Below, in pieces: positions 26,998-36,372 of a stretch of 64,000 bases of DNA (its first letter is position 1; every line of letters starts with the position of its first letter). Source of the stretch: Bordetella genomosp. 9 (GTDB lineage Bacteria > Pseudomonadota > Gammaproteobacteria > Burkholderiales > Burkholderiaceae_B); contig NZ_NEVJ01000003.1 of the NCBI RefSeq assembly GCF_002261425.1, positions 2,418,001 through 2,482,000 on the forward strand, in the 5' to 3' direction. The position numbers were made by a program, and so were the translations under genes. The notes beneath the pieces are model-generated. The model was given only the letters and a program-made list of their open reading frames with translations. It had not been told where the DNA came from and did no database searches.

Positions 26998-29900
26998 ATG
27001 TCTTACCCGCATCACCCTGCATCCCCGCCATCGTCGTACCCGCATTCGATGTTTCAGCGCTTCCGCCTACCCGGCGGAGTTCCCGTTTCCCACCGTGGCC
27101 AGTTGCCATGGATACGCCGCGCCGTGTATGGCGCGACGTCGTTCGGCCTGCTCGCCTGTCCCCCCGACCCTGTCTATGCCGGCGGTGACGCCAGGCAGTA
27201 CGGACCTTCCACCGCCACCGTCACGGCAAGCACCGGCGATCCCCGCGCCACGGCGCGCGTGCGGGGCCCCATCGTGACCGCCGGCTCGGGCGAGCATGCG
27301 GTCCAGGCCTTGCAGCCCGGCGGCGCCATCCTGTCGGGTCCTGTGTCGACCCGTGGCGACGACGCCTATGGCGTCCACTATGGCGCCGGCGTCCGCCTGA
27401 TCATCACCGATAGCGACATCGTGACGCACGGCGCGCGCGCGCACGCCGTGCAGGGCGTGGAAGATGCCGCCGTCCCGGCAGCGGGCGAGCTCGCGCTGCA
27501 GCGCGGCTCGATCACCCTGTTCGGCCACGACAGCACCGGCGTACACGCGACCGCGCCCATCGCCCGCCTGGGCCGTCCGCTGCAGCCCACCAACCCCGCG
27601 AAGCTGTGGAGCATGGGTTACGACAGGCCGGCCAGCGCGCATCAGACGGACGTGCGTATCCTGGGGCAGGCGCCCCGCAATACCGGCATTTCCATACGCG
27701 GCCGCCGGCGGCTGGAGCTGAATGGCGTCGCCATCGATCTGCATGAAACCGGTTCGGTCGCGATGTCGATCGGCCCCAGCGCGCGGGTCGACGGCCGCAA
27801 CGTCGGCATCGCGGCGACCGGACCGGAAAGCTTCGGCGTGCGCGTGCGTGGCGCCGCCGGGCGGGCCGATGACGAGGCCTGCCCGGCGCCGACCGAACTC
27901 CACCTGGCCGATGGCTTCATCGCGATGGCCGGCACCGATTCGCCAGCGGTCGAAGTCGTGCGCGCGCTGGTCTCGCTCAAGGACGTCTCCGTCACGGCCT
28001 CGAAGGATGCTCGCTTTGCCGTCGGCAATGAGGCCGGCGTGTTCCGCATGCAGGCCACGCAGGGCCGCGGCGAGCTGCGCGGCACCGGCTCCGCGCTGGC
28101 GGCCTGGACCGGCAACGACAGGGAAACGGCCAGCTTCGATTTCCGCAACGTCACCATCCACAGCGGATCCGGCAGCCTGCTCGAAGTCGGCCGCGATCGC
28201 GGCGACCGCGGGCCCGCGCGGCCCGCGCACGTCAAGCTGACGCTGGACGACAGCGATGCGCGCGGCCGCATCTGGAGCGGCGCGCCCGACGCGCCGCGCG
28301 TGGACGTTACCTTGAAGCGCGGCGGCGCGTGGCGGGGCCATACGGACATCGGGCGGACGGTGACGGTTGAAAGCCGTGGCACGTGGACGGTGGATGGCGA
28401 TTCGACGGTGCAGCGCGTGCTGCTGCACAATGGAACGATCGCCTTCCGCGAACCGGATCCGGCTGAACGGCCGGGTGCGGCGCCGGCCCGGCGGGGTTCC
28501 ACGCACACCGTCGAAGAACCTTACTCGCGGCCGCCCGGCGAGCGCGCGCAAACGACCTTTCACCGCCTGCACGTCCTGCAGGACATCGACGGCAAGGGCA
28601 CCGTGGACATGCGTGCCGATACGACGCGGGGAACGGGCGACGGCATCGTGGTGGACGGCGCCATACGCGGGAACATCACGGTGGCGGTGCGCGACAGCGG
28701 GGCGATGAGCCAGACCGTGAGGCCGGGGGTAAACCTAGGAGTGAGCCAGGCGGTGACGTCCGTGCCGCTGATCCATGCCAGGAAGGGCGGGAGCGCCACC
28801 TATACCCTGGCGAATAATGCGCCGCGCATCATGCTCGCGGGCCATCCTTTTCAGCTGCGGAAGAAAAAGGCCGACGACGGGCCCGCGGTCACTGTATGGG
28901 TGGTGCCGGAAGGCGCGCCCTTCATCCGCGGCCACGACACGCTGGACCTGCCGCCGCCGGGCAGCGGCCCGGTCGTGGTGGCGGAGGCGGCGCCGGTGTC
29001 GCACGGCGGGGTCGACTACATGCATCTTCCGCCGGCCAGGCCGCCGGCCCCGCCCATCGTCGGGCCGGCGGCCGCCCATGGCGGAATGGAACGCAAGCAG
29101 GAGCGCGAGGTCGCGGTGGCGGGGAATCCTTCCGGGGATATACCGACGGTGCGCGACCTGGATCCATCGACCGTGACGGTCGGGAAGGATGGCACGGGTC
29201 CCGTGCGCGAAGTGCCGCCGGGGACCGGGGGTGACCGGCCCATCATCCCGACCAGGCGGCCGGAGGTGCCGGCGCCTGGGCCTGGGCCTGGGCCTGCGGC
29301 AGTGCCTGCACCCGAGCCTGTACCCGCGCCCCAGCCCATGCCGGCGCCAGCGCCTACTCCTGCGCCTGTGCCCGATCCTGCGCCCGTGCCCATGCCGGAG
29401 CCGGTCCCCGCGCCTGAAGACGTTCCCCTGCCAGTCCAGGAACGAGAACCGGAACGGGACAGCGGCCCCGCGGATCCGCCAGGCGAGAACCCTGGCGGGC
29501 CGGCCGGCACGCCGCCGACCGCTGATGTGCCCGCTGATGTGCCCGCTGATGTGCCCGCAGACGTACCCACCGAAGCGCCCGCCGATGTTCCCGCCGATGT
29601 TCCCGCCGATGTTCCCGTCGACGAACCCGTCGATGATCCCGTCAACGGGCCTGGAGAAGCCGCTGAAGACCCCGCGGCAGAAACCACCGAAGAAGCGCCT
29701 GAAGCATCCGCCGAAGCGCTCGCGGAAACATCCGCCGAGCCCCCTGCCGCGGAGCCGCCCGCGCCCGCGATCGTCCTGTCGCCCCAGGGCCGGCTCGCCG
29801 TCAACAACTCGGCGCTGGCCGCCGGCCAGGGCATCTGGAACGCCCAGCTCGGCGCCATCGACCGGCGCATGCGCGCGGTCCGCCACGGCGACGGCATCGC

Positions 29901-30729
29901 GCCGCCCAGCGGCATCCACGCGATCGATTCCGCCAGCCTGGGCATCTGGATGGAAGCGCTCGACGGCCGGCAGAAGATAGACAACCCGCTGACCGGCGAA
30001 TACCGGCAGGACCTGCATGGCTTCATCGCCGGCGTGGACCGCGCCATCGACGTCGCCGCCGGCCGTTGGCACATCGGCCTGCTGGCGGCGCAGGCGCATG
30101 GCCGCCGCGACTTCGATGACGGCAAGGGCAGCACGCGCGGCACGCACGTCGGCGGCTATGCGACCTTCCTGGGGCCGCGCGGCAGCTATGCCACCGCCGT
30201 CGTTTCCGCCGGCCGCTACCGGCACGACATGCATGGCGACAAGGCCGACGGCAGCCAACTGAGCGGATCCTTCCGCAACAAGGGCATCGGCGCCTCGCTG
30301 GAAGCCGGCCGCCGCGTCGACCTGTCCGGCGCGTGGTTCGTCGAGCCCTACGCCGGCGTGAGCTACCTGCACGTCGGCAGTGCGCAGTACAGGCTCAACG
30401 ACGGCACCCAGGTCCGCGATCGCGGCGGCCATTCCCTGCAATGGCGCGCCGGCGGCCGCGTCGGCCGCGCCATCGACACCGCCAGCGGCGGCACCGTCAC
30501 GCCCTATGTGCGCGTGGGCTACGCCTACGAAAACGGCAACCGCAACCGCCTGTCGGTCGATGGCACGAACCTGAACGCCGACCTGGGCGGCAGCCGCGTG
30601 GACGTGGGCGCGGGCGTCGAAGCGCGTCTGGGCAAGTCCCACGGGCTGTACGTGGACCTGGGATACGCCAAGGGCAAGCGCTTCGAGCAATCGCGCATGG
30701 TGACCGTGGGCTACCAGTACCGCTGGTAA
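26998..30729 (+). CDS. Pertactin-type autotransporter with proline-rich linker
   Basis: A 1243-residue type Va secretion protein. The N-terminus is unusual: about 45 residues rich in Pro, His and Arg precede a weak hydrophobic segment (AVYGATSFGLLACPP) ending near VYAGG, so signal-peptide recognition may need the extended leader. The passenger (about 60-750) consists of repeated beta-helix-like units. Residues about 755-925 form a Pro/Ala/Glu-rich linker with PAPEPVPAP and nine ADVP-type units. The C-terminal beta-barrel (about 980-1243) ends in YQYRW, the aromatic end needed for outer-membrane insertion. No RGD adhesion motif was seen. A strong AAGGAG site sets the start. Confidence 0.9.
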   Translation: MSYPHHPASPPSSYPHSMFQRFRLPGGVPVSHRGQLPWIRRAVYGATSFGLLACPPDPVYAGGDARQYGPSTATVTASTGDPRATARVRGPIVTAGSGEHAVQALQPGGAILSGPVSTRGDDAYGVHYGAGVRLIITDSDIVTHGARAHAVQGVEDAAVPAAGELALQRGSITLFGHDSTGVHATAPIARLGRPLQPTNPAKLWSMGYDRPASAHQTDVRILGQAPRNTGISIRGRRRLELNGVAIDLHETGSVAMSIGPSARVDGRNVGIAATGPESFGVRVRGAAGRADDEACPAPTELHLADGFIAMAGTDSPAVEVVRALVSLKDVSVTASKDARFAVGNEAGVFRMQATQGRGELRGTGSALAAWTGNDRETASFDFRNVTIHSGSGSLLEVGRDRGDRGPARPAHVKLTLDDSDARGRIWSGAPDAPRVDVTLKRGGAWRGHTDIGRTVTVESRGTWTVDGDSTVQRVLLHNGTIAFREPDPAERPGAAPARRGSTHTVEEPYSRPPGERAQTTFHRLHVLQDIDGKGTVDMRADTTRGTGDGIVVDGAIRGNITVAVRDSGAMSQTVRPGVNLGVSQAVTSVPLIHARKGGSATYTLANNAPRIMLAGHPFQLRKKKADDGPAVTVWVVPEGAPFIRGHDTLDLPPPGSGPVVVAEAAPVSHGGVDYMHLPPARPPAPPIVGPAAAHGGMERKQEREVAVAGNPSGDIPTVRDLDPSTVTVGKDGTGPVREVPPGTGGDRPIIPTRRPEVPAPGPGPGPAAVPAPEPVPAPQPMPAPAPTPAPVPDPAPVPMPEPVPAPEDVPLPVQEREPERDSGPADPPGENPGGPAGTPPTADVPADVPADVPADVPTEAPADVPADVPADVPVDEPVDDPVNGPGEAAEDPAAETTEEAPEASAEALAETSAEPPAAEPPAPAIVLSPQGRLAVNNSALAAGQGIWNAQLGAIDRRMRAVRHGDGIAPPSGIHAIDSASLGIWMEALDGRQKIDNPLTGEYRQDLHGFIAGVDRAIDVAAGRWHIGLLAAQAHGRRDFDDGKGSTRGTHVGGYATFLGPRGSYATAVVSAGRYRHDMHGDKADGSQLSGSFRNKGIGASLEAGRRVDLSGAWFVEPYAGVSYLHVGSAQYRLNDGTQVRDRGGHSLQWRAGGRVGRAIDTASGGTVTPYVRVGYAYENGNRNRLSVDGTNLNADLGGSRVDVGAGVEARLGKSHGLYVDLGYAKGKRFEQSRMVTVGYQYRW
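29521..29628. repeat. 12-bp coding tandem repeat (ADVP units)
   Basis: Nine in-frame 12-bp units encode ADVP or variants (TEAP, VDEP); GCTGATGTGCCC occurs three times exactly and GCCGATGTTCCC three times exactly. They extend the linker between passenger and beta-barrel. Slippage would lengthen or shorten the protein by four residues without a frameshift. Confidence 0.85.
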
Positions 30730-30837
30730 GCCCACGGAACAGAAAGGCCGGCGCGCGCACATATCGCTCTGTCCTTCCCACGCACCGCCGGCCACGATCG
30801 CCCACCACGAAGACGATCGCGGCCGGCTTGCTTCAAG

Positions 30838-30853
30838 CCCGGCGCCGGCCGGG
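30838..30853. terminator. GC-rich hairpin between the two autotransporters
   Basis: CCCGGC and GCCGGG arms enclose a GCCG loop, 39 bp before the second autotransporter start. There is no T-tract, so termination is possible but weak; the stem could instead shape the second gene's leader. Confidence 0.3.
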
Positions 30854-30891
30854 CGGGAACCGTATCGCAGATGTCGGAGGAGCAAGCAGTC

Positions 30892-33800
30892 ATGGCTGGT
30901 CTACACGTCCATCAAGCTGTTCATGGACCCGAACGCAAGCGCATCACCCCCCATACGGTTCCATCGTGCCGAACGGCTCGCCGAATGGCTCGCCGAATGG
31001 CCTGCCGAATGGCTCGCCGAACGGCTTGCCAGCCGAACGCCGCAGCAGCTCCAGGCAAACCCGCCATGCCCGGCTTCACGTGGCAAGCCGGCGCGATGCG
31101 CGGCGCGGCGCCGCTGGGCCTGTTGTTGAACCTGCTATTGTCCCCGTTCTGCGACGCACGCGCGCAGGAATACGCGGCCGAATACGGCTGGTCGGACCGC
31201 ACTATCGAAGTCACCGATGGCGACGCCGCCCGCAGTACCCGCGTGCGCGGTCCGGTCCACACGCGGCAGGACATGGCGCATGGCGTCAAGGCCTTGCAGC
31301 ATGGCTCGGCCGATCTCGCCAGGACCGTCATCCACACCTTCGGCGACGACGCCAACGGCGTCTACTTCAGCGGCGCCGCGCGGCTGTTCATCACTGGCGC
31401 CAGCGTCACGACCCGCGGCGAACGCGCGCACGGACTGGGTAGCTTCGACGACAGGGGCGATGACGTCCCCGACTGGGCATATGCCAACGCCGGTACGGTG
31501 CGCATGGACAGCGGCACCATCAACCTACACGGCAAAGGCTCCCACGGCGTGCATGCGGTCGGCGATACCGGCATCGTTCACCTGGGGGCGGCGCTCGTCC
31601 CCGAAACCGGGTCAGCCCGCGATTCAAGCCAGAATAACGGCGCGACGGCACCGGCGCGGCAAGCGGACACCGATGCGGCCACGGATACAGGCTCCGATGC
31701 CAAGGTATGGATCTACGGCAAGGGCGAGCAGAACACCGCCATCCACGCGGTCGCCAACCGCCGCGTCAGTTTCAATGGCGTGCGCAGCATCCTGTACGGC
31801 CCCTTCGGCACCGGCATCCTGGCGCGCGACAACGCCACCGTCACGGGCCAGAACCTGTGGCTGTATGGCGAGAATGCCGACAGCGTCGGTCTGCGCGCCG
31901 TGGGCAGGGTTCCCTGCGCGATCGACGCGCACAGCAGCCGTTGCCCGGGCGCCGACACCACCCTGCATATCGCGCGAGGCTTCGTGCACATGCGTGCGCC
32001 GCGCTCGCCCGCGGTGGAAGTGGACCGCGCGCGCGTGTACCTTCGCGATGTCATCGTGACCACCGGCGCGGATACGCCTTATGCGGTCGGCAATGAAGCG
32101 GGACGTTTCCGCTACACCGGCGAAACCACGCGCGTGATCCTGAGCAGCCATGGCTCGGCCTTGCGGGCATGGGTAAGGGAACCCGGGCAAAGCGCCGTGT
32201 TCTACCTGACGAAAGCCGACATACGCAGCGGCAACGATACGCTGCTGGAACTCGTGCGGCCGGGCGACGCGCCGGCGCCGCAGCGGCGGCGCGTCCCGCG
32301 CATGCACTATGCGATGCTGAAGCTGGACGACACGCGGGCCCATGGCGCGGTACGCGGCCTGCCGGACACCCGCGCGAACATACAGCTGGCCAACGGTTCG
32401 GTCTGGCGCGGGCACACCGACGTCGGCGGACAGGTCTACATCGGCAGCCGCAGCACCTGGGCCATGAATGCGGATTCCATCGTCGATGCGCTGACGATGT
32501 CGTCCGGCGGCACGCTGCGTTTTGCCGCGCCTGCGTCCGGCAACGGGCACGGTCCGCGCTTTCAGACCCTGACGATGCGGGACCGCCTGCGCGGCCAGGG
32601 ACGCTTCGAGATGAACACGCATCTGGCGCGCGGCGCGGCCGACCGGCTCGACGTCATGGGCCGCGCGGCGGGCTCGTACGCGGTGCTGATCACCGATCAT
32701 TCCCGCGACGGCGATCCCCCGGGGCCACGCGCCGTGCCCATCGTCCAGGCACGCCGCGGCAACGCAAGCTTCGTCCTGGAGAATGACAGGCAGGCGGTGG
32801 ATGCGCGGGGGCAGCGCTATACGCTGGTCAAACGGCGCACCGCCGCCGGCACCGTGTGGGCGCTCGAACGCGAAGCGGACGACGCGCCGGCAAACGGCGT
32901 CGATGCGCCTGGCTCGACGGGCGCCCCGGTCCCCAGCGGCCAGGATCGTCCAACCGATCGAAGTGCGGATTCTGGCGATGCCGCGGGTGCAACGACCGCC
33001 CGGCACGGCCCGGGCTACACCGACACCGGCGCGGGCGACGCCGATGGCAAGACCAGCGATCGTGCTGGAGCAAGCGTTCCCGGCGACGGCGAGGCCAACG
33101 GCGATGACGGCGGCGATGACGGCGGCAACGCCAATGGCAATGGCAATGACGGCGACAGCGACGAAGGCGGCGGCGATGCCATCGGCGATGGCGACAGCCG
33201 GCAGCCCGGCGACGACGACGCCACGGCGCTCGGCGCGCCGGACGCTTCCGTCGTGCCGCCGCGCGCCATCCAGGCCGCCCTGGTGAACAACGGCGGCATC
33301 GCATCGTCGAGCGCGCTCTGGATGGCCGCGTTGCGTCCGGTCGAAGAACGCGGCCGGGTCATGGTCGACGCCGGCGGCAATGGCAATGGCAATGGCAATG
33401 GCATCGACAACGGCATCGACGACGGCCGCGACCCGCGCTTCGCGCCCACCGGCAACGGTTTCTGGATACGCGGCGTGGACACGCGCCAGCATCTGCGGCA
33501 ATCCGCCGGCGCCTACACGCAATCGCTCTGGGGCTACACCCTGGGCGCCGACCGGGGCGTCAAGGTCGCGGCGGGCAGGTGGCGCCTGGGCGCCAGCATC
33601 GGCGAACTCGACGCGCATCGCCGCTTCGATGGCGGCAAGGGGCGCACGTCCACCGTCCTGTTCGGCCTCTATGCGGTCCTGCAGCTGGATAACGGCGCCT
33701 ATGCCAGCGTGGCGGCGTCGGCGGGCCGCTTCCGCAACGCGGTGCAGGCAAGCGCGGCCGACATCGGCGGCACGGTGACGGGCCGGTATCGCCATAGCGG

Positions 33801-34245
33801 CGGCGGGCTGGCCGTGGCGGCCGGCCAGCGCCTGGACCTGGCACGCGGCTGGTTCGTCGAACCGGGCGCCGGGCTCGGCTACTTCAAGGCGGGCGGCGCG
33901 CGTTATACGCTCAGCGACGGCACGGCCGTGCACGACCGCGGCGGCCACACCCTGCAGCCGCGCGCCGGGCTGCGCGCGGGCCGCGCCATGGCGCTGGGCA
34001 ACGGCAGCACGGCGACGCCGTACGTCAGGATCGGGTGGCTGCGGGATTACGGCAAGCGCGCAACGATACACGCCGACGATGCGAACCTGCGCTCGGACCT
34101 GTCCGGCAACCGTTTCGAGATCGGCGCGGGCGCGGAAGCCCGGCTGGGCCGCAGCCACTTCCTCTACGCCGACGTGGAGGCCGCCAAGGGCGGCCACCTG
34201 ACGCGATCGAGGTCCATCGTGGCGGGCTACCAATACCGCTGGTAG
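30892..34245 (+). CDS. Pertactin-type autotransporter with acidic Gly/Asp/Asn-rich linker
   Basis: A 1117-residue paralogue of the preceding gene. ATG 30892 is preferred over ATG 30871 because GGAGGAG (30876-30882) sits just before it. About 68 Arg-rich residues precede the hydrophobic signal core MRGAAPLGLLLNLLLSPFCDARA, so either the leader is extended or translation starts further inside. The passenger shares with its neighbour the blocks GDDANGV, AVGNEAG and SPAVEV. The linker (about 680-850) is acidic, with GDDGGDDGGNANGNGN, instead of Pro-rich. The beta-barrel ends YQYRW. It ends 18 bp from the convergent Bug gene. Confidence 0.88.
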   Translation: MAGLHVHQAVHGPERKRITPHTVPSCRTARRMARRMACRMARRTACQPNAAAAPGKPAMPGFTWQAGAMRGAAPLGLLLNLLLSPFCDARAQEYAAEYGWSDRTIEVTDGDAARSTRVRGPVHTRQDMAHGVKALQHGSADLARTVIHTFGDDANGVYFSGAARLFITGASVTTRGERAHGLGSFDDRGDDVPDWAYANAGTVRMDSGTINLHGKGSHGVHAVGDTGIVHLGAALVPETGSARDSSQNNGATAPARQADTDAATDTGSDAKVWIYGKGEQNTAIHAVANRRVSFNGVRSILYGPFGTGILARDNATVTGQNLWLYGENADSVGLRAVGRVPCAIDAHSSRCPGADTTLHIARGFVHMRAPRSPAVEVDRARVYLRDVIVTTGADTPYAVGNEAGRFRYTGETTRVILSSHGSALRAWVREPGQSAVFYLTKADIRSGNDTLLELVRPGDAPAPQRRRVPRMHYAMLKLDDTRAHGAVRGLPDTRANIQLANGSVWRGHTDVGGQVYIGSRSTWAMNADSIVDALTMSSGGTLRFAAPASGNGHGPRFQTLTMRDRLRGQGRFEMNTHLARGAADRLDVMGRAAGSYAVLITDHSRDGDPPGPRAVPIVQARRGNASFVLENDRQAVDARGQRYTLVKRRTAAGTVWALEREADDAPANGVDAPGSTGAPVPSGQDRPTDRSADSGDAAGATTARHGPGYTDTGAGDADGKTSDRAGASVPGDGEANGDDGGDDGGNANGNGNDGDSDEGGGDAIGDGDSRQPGDDDATALGAPDASVVPPRAIQAALVNNGGIASSSALWMAALRPVEERGRVMVDAGGNGNGNGNGIDNGIDDGRDPRFAPTGNGFWIRGVDTRQHLRQSAGAYTQSLWGYTLGADRGVKVAAGRWRLGASIGELDAHRRFDGGKGRTSTVLFGLYAVLQLDNGAYASVAASAGRFRNAVQASAADIGGTVTGRYRHSGGGLAVAAGQRLDLARGWFVEPGAGLGYFKAGGARYTLSDGTAVHDRGGHTLQPRAGLRAGRAMALGNGSTATPYVRIGWLRDYGKRATIHADDANLRSDLSGNRFEIGAGAEARLGRSHFLYADVEAAKGGHLTRSRSIVAGYQYRW
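30968..31027. repeat. 12-bp tandem repeat in the 5' leader of the second autotransporter
   Basis: Five units of GCCGAAYGGCTC (one reads GCCGAATGGCCT, one ends CTT), spanning 60 bp. In the frame of the autotransporter they encode Arg/Met/Ala units such as RRMA. They precede the hydrophobic part of the signal peptide, so copy changes would alter only the cytoplasmic part of the leader. Confidence 0.85.
33376..33399. repeat. 6-bp coding repeat GGCAAT x4
   Basis: Four exact GGCAAT units encode alternating Gly-Asn just before the beta-barrel, followed by GGCATCGAC-type degenerate units. The expansion is in frame and probably slips in replication. Confidence 0.75.
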
Positions 34246-34263
34246 CCCGCGCCGCCAGCGTGA

Positions 34264-35256
34264 TCAGTCGGCCGTGATTCCAGCCGACTTGATCACCGTC
34301 GCCCACTTGGCGGCTTCGGCGTCCAGGTACTTGCCGAAGTCCTCCGGCGTGCCCGGCTTGGTGCTCACCCCCATGCCGGCGAGCACCTTCTGTGCGTCCG
34401 GGCTGGTCAGGGCCTTGTTGATCTCCGCGTTCAGGCGACTGACGATTTCCGGCGGCGTACCCTTCGGCGCCATGAAACCCCACCACACGCTGGCCTCGAA
34501 GTCGGGGAAGCCCGCTTCCGCGGCGGAAGGCACGTTGGGCAGCAGTGCCAGCCTGTCCTTGCTGGCCACCACCAGGCCACGCAGGCGGCCAGACTGTAGC
34601 TGCGACAGGCCCTGCACCGGATCCAGCAGCATGAAGTCCACACGGCCGGCCGTGAGGTCCACGATGGCGGGCGCGCCACCCTTGTACGGCACATGCAGCA
34701 TATTGGTCTTGGTCACGTACTTCAGCAGCTCGGAACCCAGGTGGGCCGAACTGCCGGGACCGGCCGAGGCATAGCTGATCTTGCCCGGATCGGCCTTGGC
34801 CGCGTCCACGATGTCCTTCAGCGACTTGGCGGGAGAATCCGCCGGCACCATCATGATCAGCGGCGACGATCCCACATAGGCGATGGGCGTCAGCGATTTC
34901 AGTTCGGCGAAGGGCCGCTTCGGATACAGCGCGACGTTGGTCGCCAGGCCGTTGGCGCCCAGCAGGATGGTGTAGCCGTCGGCCGGCGCCTTGGCAGCGG
35001 CCTCGTTGCCCACGCTGCCATTGGCGCCGGAGCGGTTTTCCACCACGATGGACTGGTTCATCTGCTGGCCGATGTGCTGCGCCACCAGGCGGCCCAGGAT
35101 GTCCACCGCGCCGCCGGGCGGGAACGGCACCACCATCCGGATCGGCTTGTCGGGGTAGTTGGCCTGGGCCCGCGCGGCGCCCATGGGGACGACGGCGGCG
35201 ACAGCCAGGGATACCGCCGCCAGCCAGGCCGGCGCGCGGAAACGTGCTGATGTCAT
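34264..35256 (-). CDS. Bug-family periplasmic binding protein (tripartite tricarboxylate transporter type)
   Basis: A 330-residue exported receptor. A signal peptide ends near MGAARAQA, then YPDKPIRMVVPFPPGGAVDILGR, the Bug-family N-terminal motif, and VVENRSGANGSVG and LHVPYKGGAPA further on. These motifs line the binding cleft for a carboxylate ligand. No TctA/TctB membrane partner is nearby, which is usual for the expanded Bug families of Bordetella and Achromobacter. It lies 64 bp after the amidohydrolase gene on the same strand and probably binds that enzyme's substrate or product. Confidence 0.93.
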   Translation of the reverse strand: MTSARFRAPAWLAAVSLAVAAVVPMGAARAQANYPDKPIRMVVPFPPGGAVDILGRLVAQHIGQQMNQSIVVENRSGANGSVGNEAAAKAPADGYTILLGANGLATNVALYPKRPFAELKSLTPIAYVGSSPLIMMVPADSPAKSLKDIVDAAKADPGKISYASAGPGSSAHLGSELLKYVTKTNMLHVPYKGGAPAIVDLTAGRVDFMLLDPVQGLSQLQSGRLRGLVVASKDRLALLPNVPSAAEAGFPDFEASVWWGFMAPKGTPPEIVSRLNAEINKALTSPDAQKVLAGMGVSTKPGTPEDFGKYLDAEAAKWATVIKSAGITAD

Positions 35257-35320
35257 GTCTGCTCTCTTTGTTGTGTGTAAGGCTGGTACGAAAAAAAGGG
35301 GGCTGCGCCCCCCCGTGGCG

Positions 35321-36205
35321 TCAAGCGTCGCCGGTATACGCCGACTCCGGCCAGCGCAGGATGTGTGCGGCCGCCTTGCCCATGACCCACGCGCGGCTGT
35401 CCTCGTCGAGAAAATCCAGGGCGATGCGGAAGTGGTCCACGCATTCCTGGTACGTGCACGGCAGGCGGGTGTAATCGGAACCCCACATCGTGCGCCGCGG
35501 GCCGAAGGCCTCGAAGATGCGCTTCAGGTAGGGGTACAGATTGGCGAAGGGATAAGGCTCGTTGCTGTAGCACGGCGCGGCCGAGGCCTTTACCGATACG
35601 TTGGGAAAGCGGGCCAGCGCCAGCAGGTCGTCCAGGTCGGCGAAGGCGGCGGCGTCGCGCAGGTTGCTGCGCCGGGCCATGTGGTCCAGCAGGATGCGCA
35701 GGCCCGGATAGCGCTGGGCCAGGTAGGGGATCTTGTCGACGTGGCCGGGCACGAAAAGCATCAGCGGAATGTCCAGCCGTTCGCATGCCGCCCAGAACCA
35801 GTCCATGCCGCCCGGCTCCAGCCAGCCGCTCCACTTGGGCTTGTGGAAGGTCATGCGGATGCCCAGCATATTGGGCTGGTCCAGCCAATGCTCCAGGCGT
35901 TCGCGCGCGTCGGGCGCTTCGGGGTTGAAGCGGCCCATGATGGCCAGGCGTTGCGGATAGCGCGCGGCGGCCTCCAGCGCGGTGTCGTTGCTGTCGCCCA
36001 CCGGCGACGGCGGCACGATGATGGCGCGCTGCACGCCCGCCGCATCCATCGTCGCCAGGAATTCTTCCGCGCCCAAGGGCGCTTCGCGATGCGGGCGGGC
36101 GCCCTCGACGGCCACGAAGACCTTGCGTTCGACTTCTTCCGCCGGCCACGGACGATCGGGCCGGTGGGCTTCCCACAGATGCACTTGGGTGTCGGTGATC
36201 AACAC
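35321..36205 (-). CDS. Amidohydrolase-2 family metal-dependent hydrolase
   Basis: A 294-residue TIM-barrel hydrolase related to 2-pyrone-4,6-dicarboxylate lactonase and other amidohydrolase-2 enzymes. Features are ITDTQVHLWEA at the first strand (the usual DxHxH is DTQVH), RMTFHK, LLDHMAR and the late MWGSDYTR with the conserved Asp. The frame is open to ATG 36244, but GTG 36205 is preferred because CAGGAGAG sits five bases upstream and the conserved fold begins immediately. It probably opens a lactone or cleaves a C-C or amide bond of an aromatic breakdown product. Paired with the downstream Bug gene. Confidence 0.86.
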   Translation of the reverse strand: MLITDTQVHLWEAHRPDRPWPAEEVERKVFVAVEGARPHREAPLGAEEFLATMDAAGVQRAIIVPPSPVGDSNDTALEAAARYPQRLAIMGRFNPEAPDARERLEHWLDQPNMLGIRMTFHKPKWSGWLEPGGMDWFWAACERLDIPLMLFVPGHVDKIPYLAQRYPGLRILLDHMARRSNLRDAAAFADLDDLLALARFPNVSVKASAAPCYSNEPYPFANLYPYLKRIFEAFGPRRTMWGSDYTRLPCTYQECVDHFRIALDFLDEDSRAWVMGKAAAHILRWPESAYTGDA

Positions 36206-36307
36206 GCCGCTCTCCTGCTGGCGCCGGTGGCCGGCGCTCATCAAATGTATAGAAGTGTGACTATAGGGGCGGCACGCCGAGAGCGGAACGGCATTTCCTG
36301 TCTAGCT

Positions 36308-36328
36308 GCTATTACAGGAATGAATAGC
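36308..36328. promoter_or_regulatory. Candidate LysR operator (GCTATT-N9-AATAGC)
   Basis: Perfect 6-bp arms with a 9-bp spacer lie between the LysR gene (ends 36373) and the amidohydrolase start (36205). The size and spacing fit a LysR-type T-N11-A site. It is about 100 bp upstream of the amidohydrolase-Bug pair. Confidence 0.45.
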
Positions 36329-36372
36329 TCGCTACAGGCGCCGCGTTTCAAATGGGCGTCAACGCCGGGTCG

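Noticed and set aside
26347..27045. A 232-codon minus-strand frame in the autotransporter upstream region.
   Set aside because: Its sequence is made of the 9-bp repeats (GGTGGTGG, NSANSAN) and Arg-rich filler; no ribosome-binding site or recognised domain.
31624..34233. An 869-codon open frame on the minus strand opposite the second autotransporter.
   Set aside because: The translation is Ala/Arg/Val-rich low-complexity sequence with no family; the plus strand encodes a complete passenger and beta-barrel ending in YQYRW.
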